Under the pieces are notes generated by a model. It saw nothing but the letters and a program-made list of their open reading frames with translations, was not told the origin of the DNA and made no database searches. Both the position numbers and the translations under genes were made by a program. A stretch of 64,000 nucleotides of DNA. It comes from Paludibacteraceae bacterium (GTDB lineage: Bacteria; Bacteroidota; Bacteroidia; Bacteroidales; Paludibacteraceae). Location: positions 1 to 64,000 of the forward strand of contig JALNVE010000001.1 in the NCBI GenBank assembly GCA_023227695.1, in the 5' to 3' direction. This document shows positions 7,085-15,043 of the stretch, one piece after another (the first letter of the stretch is position 1; each line of letters starts with the position of its first letter).

Positions 7085-7560
7085 ATAAGCTTAGGGGAAG
7101 GTTTTCAACAATGTCCTATGCTAGTTCAGGTATTTATCCCGAAAATAAAGCAGGGATGCAGAGGTCTACTCAGTTCCGTCGTGTCACAAGCTGAATGTTG
7201 AATTTCACAACATTCCCTATTTCCCTCGTCCTCCGGCGAAACCCCGTTCGCGCCTAGACTTGGCTGACTAAAGTGGCCTGGAAATAGTCCTGACAGATCC
7301 CCACAATAGAAGTGTCTCAAATCTATCATCGCGGGCAATGCCGTATTTTTCAAACCTTTTTAGTTTCACATGTTTTATCATATGAACCACATTGCTTCAA
7401 AAATGCGTTTCTGTCAATCTTTAAGCAAGGGGGTGTTATCCACTGTCTTGCTCCGGACCTTCGCCTGTGGCTCGCCTAGACCCTGTTTAAGAGGGGTTTA
7501 CGATGTCCAGAGGGTACACTAGCCATTATGTTATCAAGGTAATAGCCTAACCTTATACTT
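7085..7560 (-). ncRNA. Second large structured RNA region
   Basis: This stretch is clearly GC-richer than the genes around it, codes for nothing convincing and is dense in helices: 7365-7386 (8 bp), 7194-7214 (7 bp), a long-range 8-bp pair 7217-7224 with 7280-7287, and 7424-7429 with 7447-7452. The motif GTCTAGGCG occurs twice, each followed by a short hairpin and CCGGAG. Part of the minus strand (GAAGGTCCGGAGC ... GGATAACACC) recalls the 5' conserved region of RNase P RNA, but the partner region is not evident. It may be one RNA of up to 475 nt or two shorter ones. No strong promoter was found. Confidence 0.5.
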
Positions 7561-7607
7561 ACGTACAGTCCTGATATAGACAACCGTTTTTAATTTTTCA
7601 GGAAACC

Positions 7608-7922
7608 TTATAGCAAATTCAAGAACTTGATCTTTTTAGCAAGATACCAAGTCCCTCCTTCGCCGATAGGCCTTTTGATTTCCGTCATGCCTTTGATTTC
7701 AACCCTACACCAAACGCGTCGTTCACCGGTCTTTAAAACCATTTTAAGATGCGGGGCATAGGGTTTATATGTGCAATGCCAACCGGGTCTTACTGCAAAT
7801 CCTTTTGTTGGGATACATTGCGAAGGCATCCACTTTCCAAATTGAATTATCTGTTTCCTATTGATGAACAGAGGACCAAAACTTCCATCTTTCCTGATTC
7901 TTATGAGTTTGTAAGCTTTCAT
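7608..7922 (-). CDS. Conserved phage protein of unknown function (104 aa)
   Basis: The frame opens MKAYKLIRIRKDGSFGPLFI and continues with PTKGFAVRPGWHC, ERRVWCRVEIKG and GGTWYLAKKI. I recognise this order (KAYKL, PTKGFA-RPGWH, RVW, GTWxLA) from unannotated proteins in many phages, with no tested function. The ribosome site is AAAGG. It is the first gene after the second RNA region. Confidence 0.7.
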   Translation of the reverse strand: MKAYKLIRIRKDGSFGPLFINRKQIIQFGKWMPSQCIPTKGFAVRPGWHCTYKPYAPHLKMVLKTGERRVWCRVEIKGMTEIKRPIGEGGTWYLAKKIKFLNLL

Positions 7923-7939
7923 TTATTTGAAAAGAACCT

Positions 7940-8128
7940 TTAACCTTTATAGAAATGACCTTCGAATTGACAAAGCAGATGTCCGCAAGACGGACATCTA
8001 AATGTAACAGATCCGTCTTTCCACTCTTCTTCATCTACTTCTATTTCCCCTTCTGAAAAACATTCATCTGGTTCTCCAAATAGGGGAAAAGAATCGGTGT
8101 AACATCCACAAAAATATTTCACTTTCAT
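7940..8128 (-). CDS. Small zinc-binding protein (62 aa)
   Basis: An N-terminal FCGC and a C-terminal CPSCGHLLC surround an acidic middle (EGEIEVDEEEW). Four or more cysteines in this spacing suggest one zinc site. Function unknown; it is tightly spaced with both neighbours. Confidence 0.6.
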   Translation of the reverse strand: MKVKYFCGCYTDSFPLFGEPDECFSEGEIEVDEEEWKDGSVTFRCPSCGHLLCQFEGHFYKG

Positions 8129-8138
8129 TGTCGGCTCT

Positions 8139-8393
8139 TTAGTCCCGAAAAAAGGAATTAGTAATATCGTCGAAATGGAATATGATAATCATCTTTTTGT
8201 CTTCCCATTTGACATCGCAACTGGTTTTCCCATTGCTGTTTTGTTCCAATGTTTTAAGCGTTTGTGAAAGTGTTGAAGAAGAAACACGGTCATGATCTTT
8301 AAGGGAATTATAAGTCGTAGCAATTCCTATCCCGAAAACCACGATAAATACCATCGCCACACAGGCAAGGAACAACAAATAGAAATTTTTCAT
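8139..8393 (-). CDS. Membrane-anchored or exported small protein (84 aa)
   Basis: Residues 4-26 form a hydrophobic helix after MKN, followed by a polar 60-residue domain. This could be an uncleaved signal anchor with the polar part outside the membrane. No lipobox is seen. Role unknown; membrane-acting early proteins such as superinfection exclusion factors look like this, but that is only a possibility. Confidence 0.6.
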   Translation of the reverse strand: MKNFYLLFLACVAMVFIVVFGIGIATTYNSLKDHDRVSSSTLSQTLKTLEQNSNGKTSCDVKWEDKKMIIIFHFDDITNSFFRD

Positions 8394-8405
8394 TTACGAT
8401 TTTTC

Positions 8406-8588
8406 CTAAGTCTCGATTACAGGAAGACTACCCTTTTCGAGAATATTGCGCATCTGTCCTTTGCCATATTGCAGGTCTCCGAAAAGCTTAAGTTTTTCAT
8501 TAACCAGCCATTTGACAGCACATTCAAGTTCAATGATACGACCGATTAAAACATCATTATCCAATTTCTTTACTTCATCAACTTTCAT
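8406..8588 (-). CDS. Unknown coiled-coil protein (60 aa)
   Basis: The start was chosen at ATG after TTGGAGAATAAA. The whole length is predicted helical with Leu/Val heptads (VLIGRIIELECAVKWLV). No family recognised. Confidence 0.55.
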   Translation of the reverse strand: MKVDEVKKLDNDVLIGRIIELECAVKWLVNEKLKLFGDLQYGKGQMRNILEKGSLPVIET

Positions 8589-8674
8589 TTTATTCTCCAA
8601 AAGATTAACCAAAGTTCTTCTGTCCTTATATCTGACGCTTCATATATTTAGGACCGAATACCTGCATCAACAGC

Positions 8675-8917
8675 TTATAAACGGACATATGATTCCGGAT
8701 CATATTTTGACAAATCGAGGTCAGACAATTTTGCCCATTCTTTTACTTCTGGCAACCAATCTATTTCGAATGTTGAACCTGAAGAATCAAATTCTGTGCA
8801 TTCCGCTTTGATTCTTGTCGTCGATAATATTGCTTGTCGAAGTGCTTTCTTAATTTGTTCTTCTGATGTTGTTTCTTTATTCCTGTTATTTAATAACAGT
8901 TTGAACTTTTTCCACAT
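8675..8917 (-). CDS. Unknown protein (80 aa)
   Basis: The ATG after AAAAGGAATACG lies inside the end of the upstream gene, giving a 32-bp overlap. The N-terminus is basic (MWKKFKLLLNNRNK), the C-terminus acidic. No family recognised. Confidence 0.55.
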   Translation of the reverse strand: MWKKFKLLLNNRNKETTSEEQIKKALRQAILSTTRIKAECTEFDSSGSTFEIDWLPEVKEWAKLSDLDLSKYDPESYVRL

Positions 8918-9395
8918 CGTATTCCTTTTTGTATTCACTACCCCAAATTGGAAGCTTTGCCCATTCAATATGTGCTTTTACAAAATCAACACATTTATTG
9001 AAATCTTCGCGAGAGATGTGCTCAGAATGAAGTTCAATTTCTTCAAAAGTATCCCAATATTTGACACATATTGATTCAAGTCTTTCTACTTCCCTAAGTG
9101 TAATTCCCTTTCGCTTTCCATAAGAAAAATGAATATGAAAACATTCACTGAACATATCATCTGAAACTTTTCTCCAAAGACATACCTCTGTACAACCACG
9201 AGGATCACAGTGAGGACAACCATAATTAGATTCCATGATAACCTTCTTTGCAATATCATCAGGAATCTCTTTGCCATTTCCAACATATGGCTTAAGAAGC
9301 ATAAGCTTTTTAAGAAGTTCAGAATTTCGCCCTAAAATTTGCTTTGCATATGTTTTAGGGCTTATTTTTGCGAGCTTAACGAGAATTGGATTCAT
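8886..9395 (-). CDS. Unknown protein with cysteine cluster (169 aa)
   Basis: A central motif CPHCDPRGC followed by a VCLW segment suggests a bound metal. After it comes FSECFHIHFSYG with two His. The C-terminal third is helical and acidic. No family recognised; the start at the first ATG fits the spacing to the next gene. Confidence 0.6.
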   Translation of the reverse strand: MNPILVKLAKISPKTYAKQILGRNSELLKKLMLLKPYVGNGKEIPDDIAKKVIMESNYGCPHCDPRGCTEVCLWRKVSDDMFSECFHIHFSYGKRKGITLREVERLESICVKYWDTFEEIELHSEHISREDFNKCVDFVKAHIEWAKLPIWGSEYKKEYDVEKVQTVIK

Positions 9396-9422
9396 TTTGT
9401 TCCTTGTATTCGAATTCGATTG

Positions 9423-9680
9423 TTACTCATTAGTAACAGTGATTGTTGCAGAAGTATTTGTTGGCATATATGTGAATGCTGATGAACGCCAATCTGTTCT
9501 TACCTCTCCTTCTTTTAAAACATTAGTATCAGCTTTTATAACAATTCCTACGGTGTCAGTAATAAACATTACTATACGTTTACCACTATTACTTATAAGT
9601 ACACCTATACATGGAAATTTGTTTTTATCTTCAACAGTAATATTCTCATCATCTTGAACATTCGTCTTAACACTAATCAT
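9423..9680 (-). CDS. Small protein, paralogue of its upstream neighbour (85 aa)
   Basis: It aligns end to end with the next gene: NKFPCIG against NRFPCLG, GIVI against GIVV, EVRTDW against DVRTDW, F-x-YM, then T-x-TNE at the C-terminus. The pattern is all-beta. The start at the second ATG gives the best spacing to AAGGAG. Two tandem copies suggest duplication and divergence. Function unknown. Confidence 0.65.
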   Translation of the reverse strand: MISVKTNVQDDENITVEDKNKFPCIGVLISNSGKRIVMFITDTVGIVIKADTNVLKEGEVRTDWRSSAFTYMPTNTSATITVTNE

Positions 9681-9691
9681 TTTCATTCTCC

Positions 9692-9943
9692 TTATTCGTT
9701 TGTAATAGTAAGATTTAATGATGTTCCAGAATTCATGTATCTAAAATATCCTGGAAGCCAATCAGTACGAACATCTCCGACATGGAAAATTAAATCATTG
9801 CCTAATTGAACAACAATTCCATTGCTTTCGCTAAAAAAAGCGACAATAGCTCCTGTAATAATATTTTGTCCAAGACAAGGAAACCGATTAACAGTTTTAA
9901 CTAGACGAGTTTCTACTACTTTATCGAATTTAATATTTAGCAT
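9692..9943 (-). CDS. Small protein, paralogue of its downstream neighbour (83 aa)
   Basis: See the paralogue at 9423-9680. Conserved points are RFPCLG, GIVVQ, VRTDW, FRYM and the ending LTITNE. It is likely a small beta-barrel. AAAGGAATAATA precedes the ATG. Confidence 0.65.
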   Translation of the reverse strand: MLNIKFDKVVETRLVKTVNRFPCLGQNIITGAIVAFFSESNGIVVQLGNDLIFHVGDVRTDWLPGYFRYMNSGTSLNLTITNE

Positions 9944-9994
9944 TATTATTCCTTTTATTCGTGATTTCCGCCATTGTGAATATGAATCGGATTT

Positions 9995-10369
9995 TTACAA
10001 TTCCCTTTCAATAAATGACTTTAAAATATCATTTGTGGTTTTCTTATTATCGTGGATGTCATTAGTCACGGAATCAATTTCCCACTGAAGACGCTCTTCT
10101 GTCTCTTGAGCGTGATCAAGACGAAAAATTACCGCCTTTACTTTCTCTTCACCATTAAGGCTTGTCTTTACCCAGTTTCCAGTATCGACTTGCCCGTCTT
10201 TGATAAACAGTGCAAATTCTTCTCCGCTAGTGTAGCGTTCAAAAATGATCTTAAGGTCTTCCTTTTCTTTACAAAGGATTCCGTATCGAAACGCCCGTTT
10301 TGCAGGAAGGGCGGAAGTAATAAAATAATCTCCAATGTCAATATCTGAAACGTTCATATTTTTATCCAT
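9995..10369 (-). CDS. Unknown protein (124 aa)
   Basis: The exact start is uncertain because no good ribosome site is visible; ATG at 10369 or 10357 is possible. The N-terminal half is beta-rich (GDYFITSAL, FRYGILC), the C-terminal 45 residues form an acidic helix. No family recognised. Confidence 0.5.
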   Translation of the reverse strand: MDKNMNVSDIDIGDYFITSALPAKRAFRYGILCKEKEDLKIIFERYTSGEEFALFIKDGQVDTGNWVKTSLNGEEKVKAVIFRLDHAQETEERLQWEIDSVTNDIHDNKKTTNDILKSFIEREL

Positions 10370-10386
10370 CAAAGTGTATTATACTG

Positions 10387-10620
10387 TTAGTTATTCTTTT
10401 CTTCATATAAACCACAGGACAAACCAGAAACCGCGAGATCCTGAACAATGTCAACGATTGCTGAAATCGACAATCCGTATTTTTTAGAGACTTTCACAAT
10501 ATTCATTTCCTGAACCGTAGAACCGCCAGTCTTAAAGGAGATGACTTCTTTGCAAATGGTTTGCATCCCTATTTTTTTAATTTCTTGGATGGCGTTTACA
10601 ACCTTCTCATAATAGTCCAT
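10387..10620 (-). CDS. Unknown helical protein (77 aa)
   Basis: The start was chosen at ATG after AAAGGAATTTTTGAC; a much longer in-frame opening would run through the upstream gene. The C-terminus (DLAVSGLSCGLYEE) resembles that of the protein at 15575-15805 (VISAVSCGLLRD), so the two may be distant paralogues. A TTGACA promoter lies just upstream. Confidence 0.6.
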   Translation of the reverse strand: MDYYEKVVNAIQEIKKIGMQTICKEVISFKTGGSTVQEMNIVKVSKKYGLSISAIVDIVQDLAVSGLSCGLYEEKNN

Positions 10621-10654
10621 GTCAAAAATTCCTTTCGTTGCTTTCAATACTGAT

Positions 10655-10683
10655 ACATTACCAAAATTTTTGAATCTTGTCAA
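10655..10683 (-). promoter_or_regulatory. Sigma70-type promoter
   Basis: TTGACA, 17-bp spacer, TAATGT, overlapping the last codons of the metallopeptidase gene and 35 bp upstream of the 77-residue protein. Confidence 0.6.
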
Positions 10684-11185
10684 GAGAGTTGGAATAATAC
10701 CAAGACAGAAAAGATTCAAAGACAAGATTTTCGAATTCAACAAAAGCATCGCCATGATCTCCCCTTGCATGTTCACACCTTTCAATATGGTGGGTAAGTT
10801 CATGAATAATTGTCGTCAGACAGGCGTTACAATCCTTGACATGGATTTCACCCCTAAAATAATGGGCACTTGCACTCTGGTCTACATCCGGGCTTCTAAA
10901 AACAAGTTTCTTAATACCTCTGACAAACAGTGTTTTACAGACATATTGGCAGATGTCAAAATATTCAGGCTTTTCGAAATAAAGAGGAATCCGTTCTTTC
11001 TTCATTTTCCGACGAATAATCTTTTCATTTTCTCTCGCTTTGGAATAAATCTCGGAAACACGTTCTTCTGCTTCTTTTTTGGCATAATGACCAAGAGGCA
11101 AATCAAGCGTTGCTGTAAGTGTCCTGATGACTTGGTAGCTTGTTTTCATGTTTCCAATATACCTAACTACTCCGTCATTGTCCAT
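10658..11185 (-). CDS. SprT-like zinc metallopeptidase (175 aa)
   Basis: The zinc-binding helix is IIHELTHHIE (HExxH), with HGDAF about 12 residues later supplying the likely third ligand. This spacing (HExxH ... H-G) is that of the SprT/WSS1 zincin group, whose best known members degrade DNA-crosslinked proteins. The N-terminal 90 residues are basic and helical. The start at 11185 overlaps the upstream stop but AAAGGGG sits almost against it; ATG 11149 is an alternative. A role in clearing DNA-bound proteins is inferred only. Confidence 0.65.
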   Translation of the reverse strand: MDNDGVVRYIGNMKTSYQVIRTLTATLDLPLGHYAKKEAEERVSEIYSKARENEKIIRRKMKKERIPLYFEKPEYFDICQYVCKTLFVRGIKKLVFRSPDVDQSASAHYFRGEIHVKDCNACLTTIIHELTHHIERCEHARGDHGDAFVEFENLVFESFLSWYYSNSLDKIQKFW

Positions 11186-11437
11186 CCCCTTTAGGCAAAA
11201 AACGGAACCCATAGAACATGATAGCATCTTCTACTTCAGAAAGGATTTTCTTCTCTTCTTCAATTTCCTTTTCTGAAAATTTTCCACATTCCTTCATGAT
11301 TTCAAAAAAGCTTAAGGCTTCTTGATAATGTTCCATAAGTTTCTGACAACAATAGATGGAATCTGTCTTTAGCAATTCCTCGTCTTTTTTTGTGCCTCGA
11401 CGCTTCGGAGAACCTCTTGAAGTTTTTCTTTTGTCAT
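11175..11437 (-). CDS. Small protein probably made through a -1 frameshift (about 87 aa)
   Basis: A good start (AAAGGACAGT-ATG at 11437) opens a frame that stops after 22 codons. The -1 frame, open from there to 11175, has no usable ATG start of its own; its first candidate is a TTG. Codons 16-18 read CAA-AAA-AAG, which is the classic slippery heptamer A_AAA_AAG (11384-11390). A -1 slip there joins both parts into an 87-residue acidic, helical protein (EKEIEEEKKIL). Either this is programmed frameshifting or one A has been lost from the run. No family recognised. Confidence 0.55.
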
Positions 11438-11445
11438 ACTGTCCT

Positions 11446-13059
11446 TTATGCAGTTAGGAGAGGAAGGGTCTTGATTTGGATATTTGTCAAGAACAGGGAT
11501 TCTGCTTCTTCTTCGTCAATTCTCATTTCTTCACTTGCTTGTTTCGAAGATTTCAACCAGCCCAAAAGCCTACCGGCCTCAATATTCATAGCTTTCATGA
11601 ACTTCTGATTGAATTTCAAATGAATATTTCCGTTCTTATAAATTCGGATGGTGCAGAAAACTTCTTGTTTGAAGTCTTTGTCTTTTTTTTCTGTTTTGAA
11701 ATAAAAGGTTTCAAGCTGCCCATATTCCCAATCCCGTTCGTAACTATCGTTGATAACATCGAAACCAAGATTATTTGCAATCGTGAAGATGTCATTGATC
11801 ATACCGGCGGTACGAGTGGAAAGACGCCTCTGATGGCTATAACTTTCAAGTGCGCTCCAATGACAAAGAACAATGCGGTAATCAAGACTATAATGAGACG
11901 CCCTTTCGTCGCCACTGCGGCAATAACGCCAAGTGTCTTTGGTCATATGAACATTGCTTTTATAAGCCTGTGCATTCTCTTCCCGTGTCATATCCTTATA
12001 AACATCGAGAAGCTGAGAATCAATATACTTGTTGGCGTTTTTAAGAGCCCACATGACAATAGCATAAACGTTTTCTGTCGTGAAATCGATGCCGGTATAC
12101 TGATTCATTTTATAGAGCATTTCATTGCGGGTCTTGGAAGTCAAACGCTTTGTGACAGATTCCAAACGGGAAAAAAGTTCCTCCCAGTAATGTTTCTTCA
12201 AACCGTTAACTTTTTCTTTCAGTGCTATTTTGACATTGGAAACATTAACTCCGATTTCTCGAAGAATTTCAGGATCGATCTTGCTGACATTCTGATAATT
12301 TTCAATAAGCTTTGACAACCCATTCAGATAGAGTTCAACCAGAACTTCGATTTGATTCCTACCTCCTACGAGTTCGTCTTTCTTGTCTTTTTTCTTTTCT
12401 TCTTTGATGACTTCGGGGGTAGAAAATTTAAATGTTTCGTTAAACCAAAGATCAAAAGGGTCAACATGATCCCTAGATTTTCCCCCGTTCAGGTTAATGT
12501 AAAGAATATCGATATTTGCGCGAGCCTTTCTTTCTGCGTCCTGAAAATCTCCGCTAAAAAGAATTTCCGCTTCTGAATTTCTCTTTTCAAGAGCCAACTT
12601 AATTTTAACACTGTCTTTCCATCTCTGGGGAATAATAAGAAAGATATTGTTACAATTTGATTCTAGAATGATACGGCTCGCCCATGACTCAAATTCGCTA
12701 TACGGAGGATTCGAAAAAATGACATCAACATTTTTGTCGATCAGCGTCTGATTATTAAATTCAGTTCCCAATATAATCACGTCTTCCGGTAGGTTCTGAA
12801 GCAGAACGGATGACTTTTCAATCGCGAATTTCTGGCTGATTCCGTAATACCCTTTTGAATACTCTTCATAATCCCGAATAAATTCTTCATGTATTTTAGA
12901 CAATACACGTCCATCGCCAGCCCCGACATCAAGGCATGAAAATTTGCTGTGGTCATAAATTTCACACAGCTTTTTAGCCACGACCGAAATCATTTCATCC
13001 GTTGTAGGATACCACTCAAAATCCTGCCCGCTGGTCTTAACTTCTTCAAGTAAATTCAC
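11446..13059 (-). CDS. DNA methyltransferase with DUF4942-type C-terminus (537 aa)
   Basis: The SAM-binding motif is LDVGAGDGRV near residue 45 and the catalytic motif is SNPPYSEF near residue 118, the NPPY signature of N6-adenine or N4-cytosine methyltransferases. The C-terminal 200 residues, starting around WRYCRSGDERASHYS, match the phage DUF4942 domain as I remember it. It probably modifies phage DNA against restriction. The GTG at 13059, 7 nt after AAGGAAG, is the preferred start; TTG at 13065 is possible. A consensus promoter lies just upstream, within the end of the preceding gene. Confidence 0.75.
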   Translation of the reverse strand: MNLLEEVKTSGQDFEWYPTTDEMISVVAKKLCEIYDHSKFSCLDVGAGDGRVLSKIHEEFIRDYEEYSKGYYGISQKFAIEKSSVLLQNLPEDVIILGTEFNNQTLIDKNVDVIFSNPPYSEFESWASRIILESNCNNIFLIIPQRWKDSVKIKLALEKRNSEAEILFSGDFQDAERKARANIDILYINLNGGKSRDHVDPFDLWFNETFKFSTPEVIKEEKKKDKKDELVGGRNQIEVLVELYLNGLSKLIENYQNVSKIDPEILREIGVNVSNVKIALKEKVNGLKKHYWEELFSRLESVTKRLTSKTRNEMLYKMNQYTGIDFTTENVYAIVMWALKNANKYIDSQLLDVYKDMTREENAQAYKSNVHMTKDTWRYCRSGDERASHYSLDYRIVLCHWSALESYSHQRRLSTRTAGMINDIFTIANNLGFDVINDSYERDWEYGQLETFYFKTEKKDKDFKQEVFCTIRIYKNGNIHLKFNQKFMKAMNIEAGRLLGWLKSSKQASEEMRIDEEEAESLFLTNIQIKTLPLLTA

Positions 13060-13071
13060 AAACAAACTTCC

Positions 13072-14082
13072 TTACTTAACCGTTTTGACAACATCATACC
13101 AACAGGATTCCCATTTGTCAATATTATCTACAATTGTATCTGCAAAATCTTCCATATTAAATAAGAAAGAACTTTCACCCAAATGGTGTTCATAGGAGTA
13201 TCCATAGGGGTGTCTTCCATAGGAATATTGATTTCTTCTCTCTTCATAAGAAGAAAGAGTTAAAGAACTACACGTCCAGATATTTTTACGGCATTTCGTC
13301 AAGAAAATTTCAGGAATCTTTAGAATTCCCAAATCTTTTGTAAGAGCAGAAGATTTTTTAATAGAAAGTCTCCACCAATCACAAAGGTTCAAGTCTTGTT
13401 GACGGTCTTTATCTTCACGACAGTAATAAAGGCGATAAAAAACCAAACCATTCTTATAGCGAACGGTTTTCCCTTTATTAAAATTCACTGCATCGTAGTA
13501 TCCGACAAAGACCTGATTGATTTCACCTTTCGCGTCTGTATATACATGTCCGACTTCAAATTCCTTTACCTTGGGCACTTTCATATCGGATGTATAGTCT
13601 AAGATTCTTTGGTGAAGACTTGAACCTTTGCGAATAAGCTTCATTTGAGAACCGACAGTTGCCCAAAGAAGATCCGCCTTGATAATTCCGTTTTCAACAC
13701 CGGCATTTTGAAGGATATCCAGCAAAACATCCTCTCGGAGATCGAATAGATTGCCTCTGGAATCTAAGACTTTCCAAGCCCGTCCACCTTCACAACGCTT
13801 TTCAAGACCGACAAGACGATATCCGCAAGTCGGGACATTCTTCTGGTTCAGTATCCGATTTTCATTCAATGCCTTCTGATATTCCTCGTTATCGAAAGAC
13901 CATCCGAAAGCCCAGCTTCTTGCCGTCCCTTCGGTCTTTTTATTCCCCGTTTCAAAAACGAAACCAGGCATAGAAAAAACCATTTGAACTTCGTCTTCAC
14001 TTACGGCTTGGGAAACTTCTTCTTTCACTTTAAGATATATCGTAATGTCTTCTGGAATCTTTCCAGTGATGTGTTTATTCAT
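13072..14082 (-). CDS. Unknown protein (336 aa)
   Basis: A soluble mixed alpha/beta protein with a Tyr/Gly/His-rich loop (YSYGRHPYGYSYEHHLGE) near the C-terminus. Directly followed by the methyltransferase gene and preceded by three small genes in the same direction. I recognise no family. Confidence 0.6.
   Translation of the reverse strand: MNKHITGKIPEDITIYLKVKEEVSQAVSEDEVQMVFSMPGFVFETGNKKTEGTARSWAFGWSFDNEEYQKALNENRILNQKNVPTCGYRLVGLEKRCEGGRAWKVLDSRGNLFDLREDVLLDILQNAGVENGIIKADLLWATVGSQMKLIRKGSSLHQRILDYTSDMKVPKVKEFEVGHVYTDAKGEINQVFVGYYDAVNFNKGKTVRYKNGLVFYRLYYCREDKDRQQDLNLCDWWRLSIKKSSALTKDLGILKIPEIFLTKCRKNIWTCSSLTLSSYEERRNQYSYGRHPYGYSYEHHLGESSFLFNMEDFADTIVDNIDKWESCWYDVVKTVK
13093..13121 (-). 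promoter_or_regulatory. Sigma70-type promoter of the methyltransferase
   Basis: TTGACA, 17-bp spacer, TATGAT, a near-perfect consensus, embedded in the last codons of the preceding gene and 34 bp upstream of the methyltransferase start. Confidence 0.6.
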
Positions 14083-14091
14083 ATTTTCCTT

Positions 14092-14391
14092 TTAGATGAT
14101 ATCCCTTAAACAGTAAAATTTATAAACTTCTTCTACTGTTAAATTTTCCCCATTATGTCCAGCTAGATTCGTTTTTAAAGTTTCTTCCGCACAATTGTGA
14201 TAAAGAGATGACGTTCCTTTTTGGTCAACACGTTTCATCCTGCTGGAGAAGTTTTCCATACCGGATTTTCCATATTCATTTCTATAGTATGCTTCGAATT
14301 CATCCCTTTTCATTCCATAAGTGACTGGAGCATCTACTATTGTAGAATATTCAAAGTAATAGTCTTTTAGTTTAACAATAATTCTAGACAT
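14092..14391 (-). CDS. Unknown protein (99 aa)
   Basis: Polar, with many Tyr and charged residues. It lies 9 bp upstream of the 336-residue gene, in an operon-like run. No family recognised. Confidence 0.55.
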   Translation of the reverse strand: MSRIIVKLKDYYFEYSTIVDAPVTYGMKRDEFEAYYRNEYGKSGMENFSSRMKRVDQKGTSSLYHNCAEETLKTNLAGHNGENLTVEEVYKFYCLRDII

Positions 14392-14404
14392 TTGTCATCA
14401 CCCG

Positions 14405-14593
14405 TTACAGACTAGGAACATAAAGACACCAGCCTTCATTTCCAGATTCCATTATTTTATAGTCGCTGAAATTGATCCACCATTTCAGGCAGATATCAGT
14501 AATTTCCTGATTACTGATATCGATTTCACAAGTAATGCCTTTCTTAAGGGCATCCCGCAATTCTCCGCGAGTCTTAGGTCGAAGGTATTCCAT
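14405..14593 (-). CDS. Unknown small protein (62 aa)
   Basis: AAAGGAAAA precedes the ATG. The sequence has a basic first third, then DISNQEITDI and a Trp-rich part (KWWINF). No family recognised. Confidence 0.55.
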   Translation of the reverse strand: MEYLRPKTRGELRDALKKGITCEIDISNQEITDICLKWWINFSDYKIMESGNEGWCLYVPSL

Positions 14594-14611
14594 AAAACAA
14601 TTTTCCTTTCT

Positions 14612-14773
14612 TTAATACATCACACAGGGGACAACGATAATTTGAACAGTTCCACACGCTTCACAAATCCATTCGTGTTCACCTGGAGTCAAATAGATAT
14701 GTGTCGGCGGATTGTGAGTAGGCGACATGCAGGTCTTTTTATATTCTTTTTGATCTTCTTTTTTGTTGAACAT
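14612..14773 (-). CDS. Small zinc-binding protein (53 aa)
   Basis: The ATG after AAAGAGGAAAAT opens a frame with TCMSPTHNPP, then GEHEWICEACGTVQ and a C-terminal PCVMY. HNPPTH together with W-x-C-x-x-CG is a zinc-ribbon-like arrangement common in tiny phage proteins. Confidence 0.7.
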   Translation of the reverse strand: MFNKKEDQKEYKKTCMSPTHNPPTHIYLTPGEHEWICEACGTVQIIVVPCVMY

Positions 14774-14793
14774 ATTTTCCTCTTTAATCATTT

Positions 14794-14964
14794 TCAGATA
14801 CCTTTCGTGATGATGTGAAGTTCATTACACATTGCCTTTAGCTGGTTCTTAGACTTGAACACTAAGGAAAACCACATGTCGCCTGTGACAGGAACACCGT
14901 TGGCGCGAATCGCGATCATAATCTGATGCCGCATCAACGTACACTCTTTGTCTTCATGGTTCAT
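14794..14964 (-). CDS. Unknown small protein (56 aa)
   Basis: The start was chosen at ATG after AAAGGAAAAGACT, which places the consensus promoter entirely upstream. The product has the pattern MIAIRANGVPVTGDMWFSLV. No family recognised. Confidence 0.6.
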   Translation of the reverse strand: MNHEDKECTLMRHQIMIAIRANGVPVTGDMWFSLVFKSKNQLKAMCNELHIITKGI

Positions 14965-14996
14965 AGTCTTTTCCTTTGATTGCTTTGAATGAAGAC

Positions 14997-15025
14997 AATA
15001 TACCACAGAGAACATAATCTGTCAA
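14997..15025 (-). promoter_or_regulatory. Sigma70-type promoter
   Basis: TTGACA, 17-bp spacer, TATATT, the closest to consensus in this part of the window. It drives the 56-residue protein and the genes downstream of it. Confidence 0.8.
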
Positions 15026-15043
15026 TATCCCGACTGACTTTTG

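Noticed and set aside
7386..7418. TTGACA-17-CAATGT as promoter inside the second RNA region
   Set aside because: The -10 element matches poorly and the site lies within paired RNA segments.
10387..10803. 138-codon version of the 77-residue gene
   Set aside because: The extra N-terminal part lies inside the metallopeptidase gene; the ATG at 10620 has the ribosome site.
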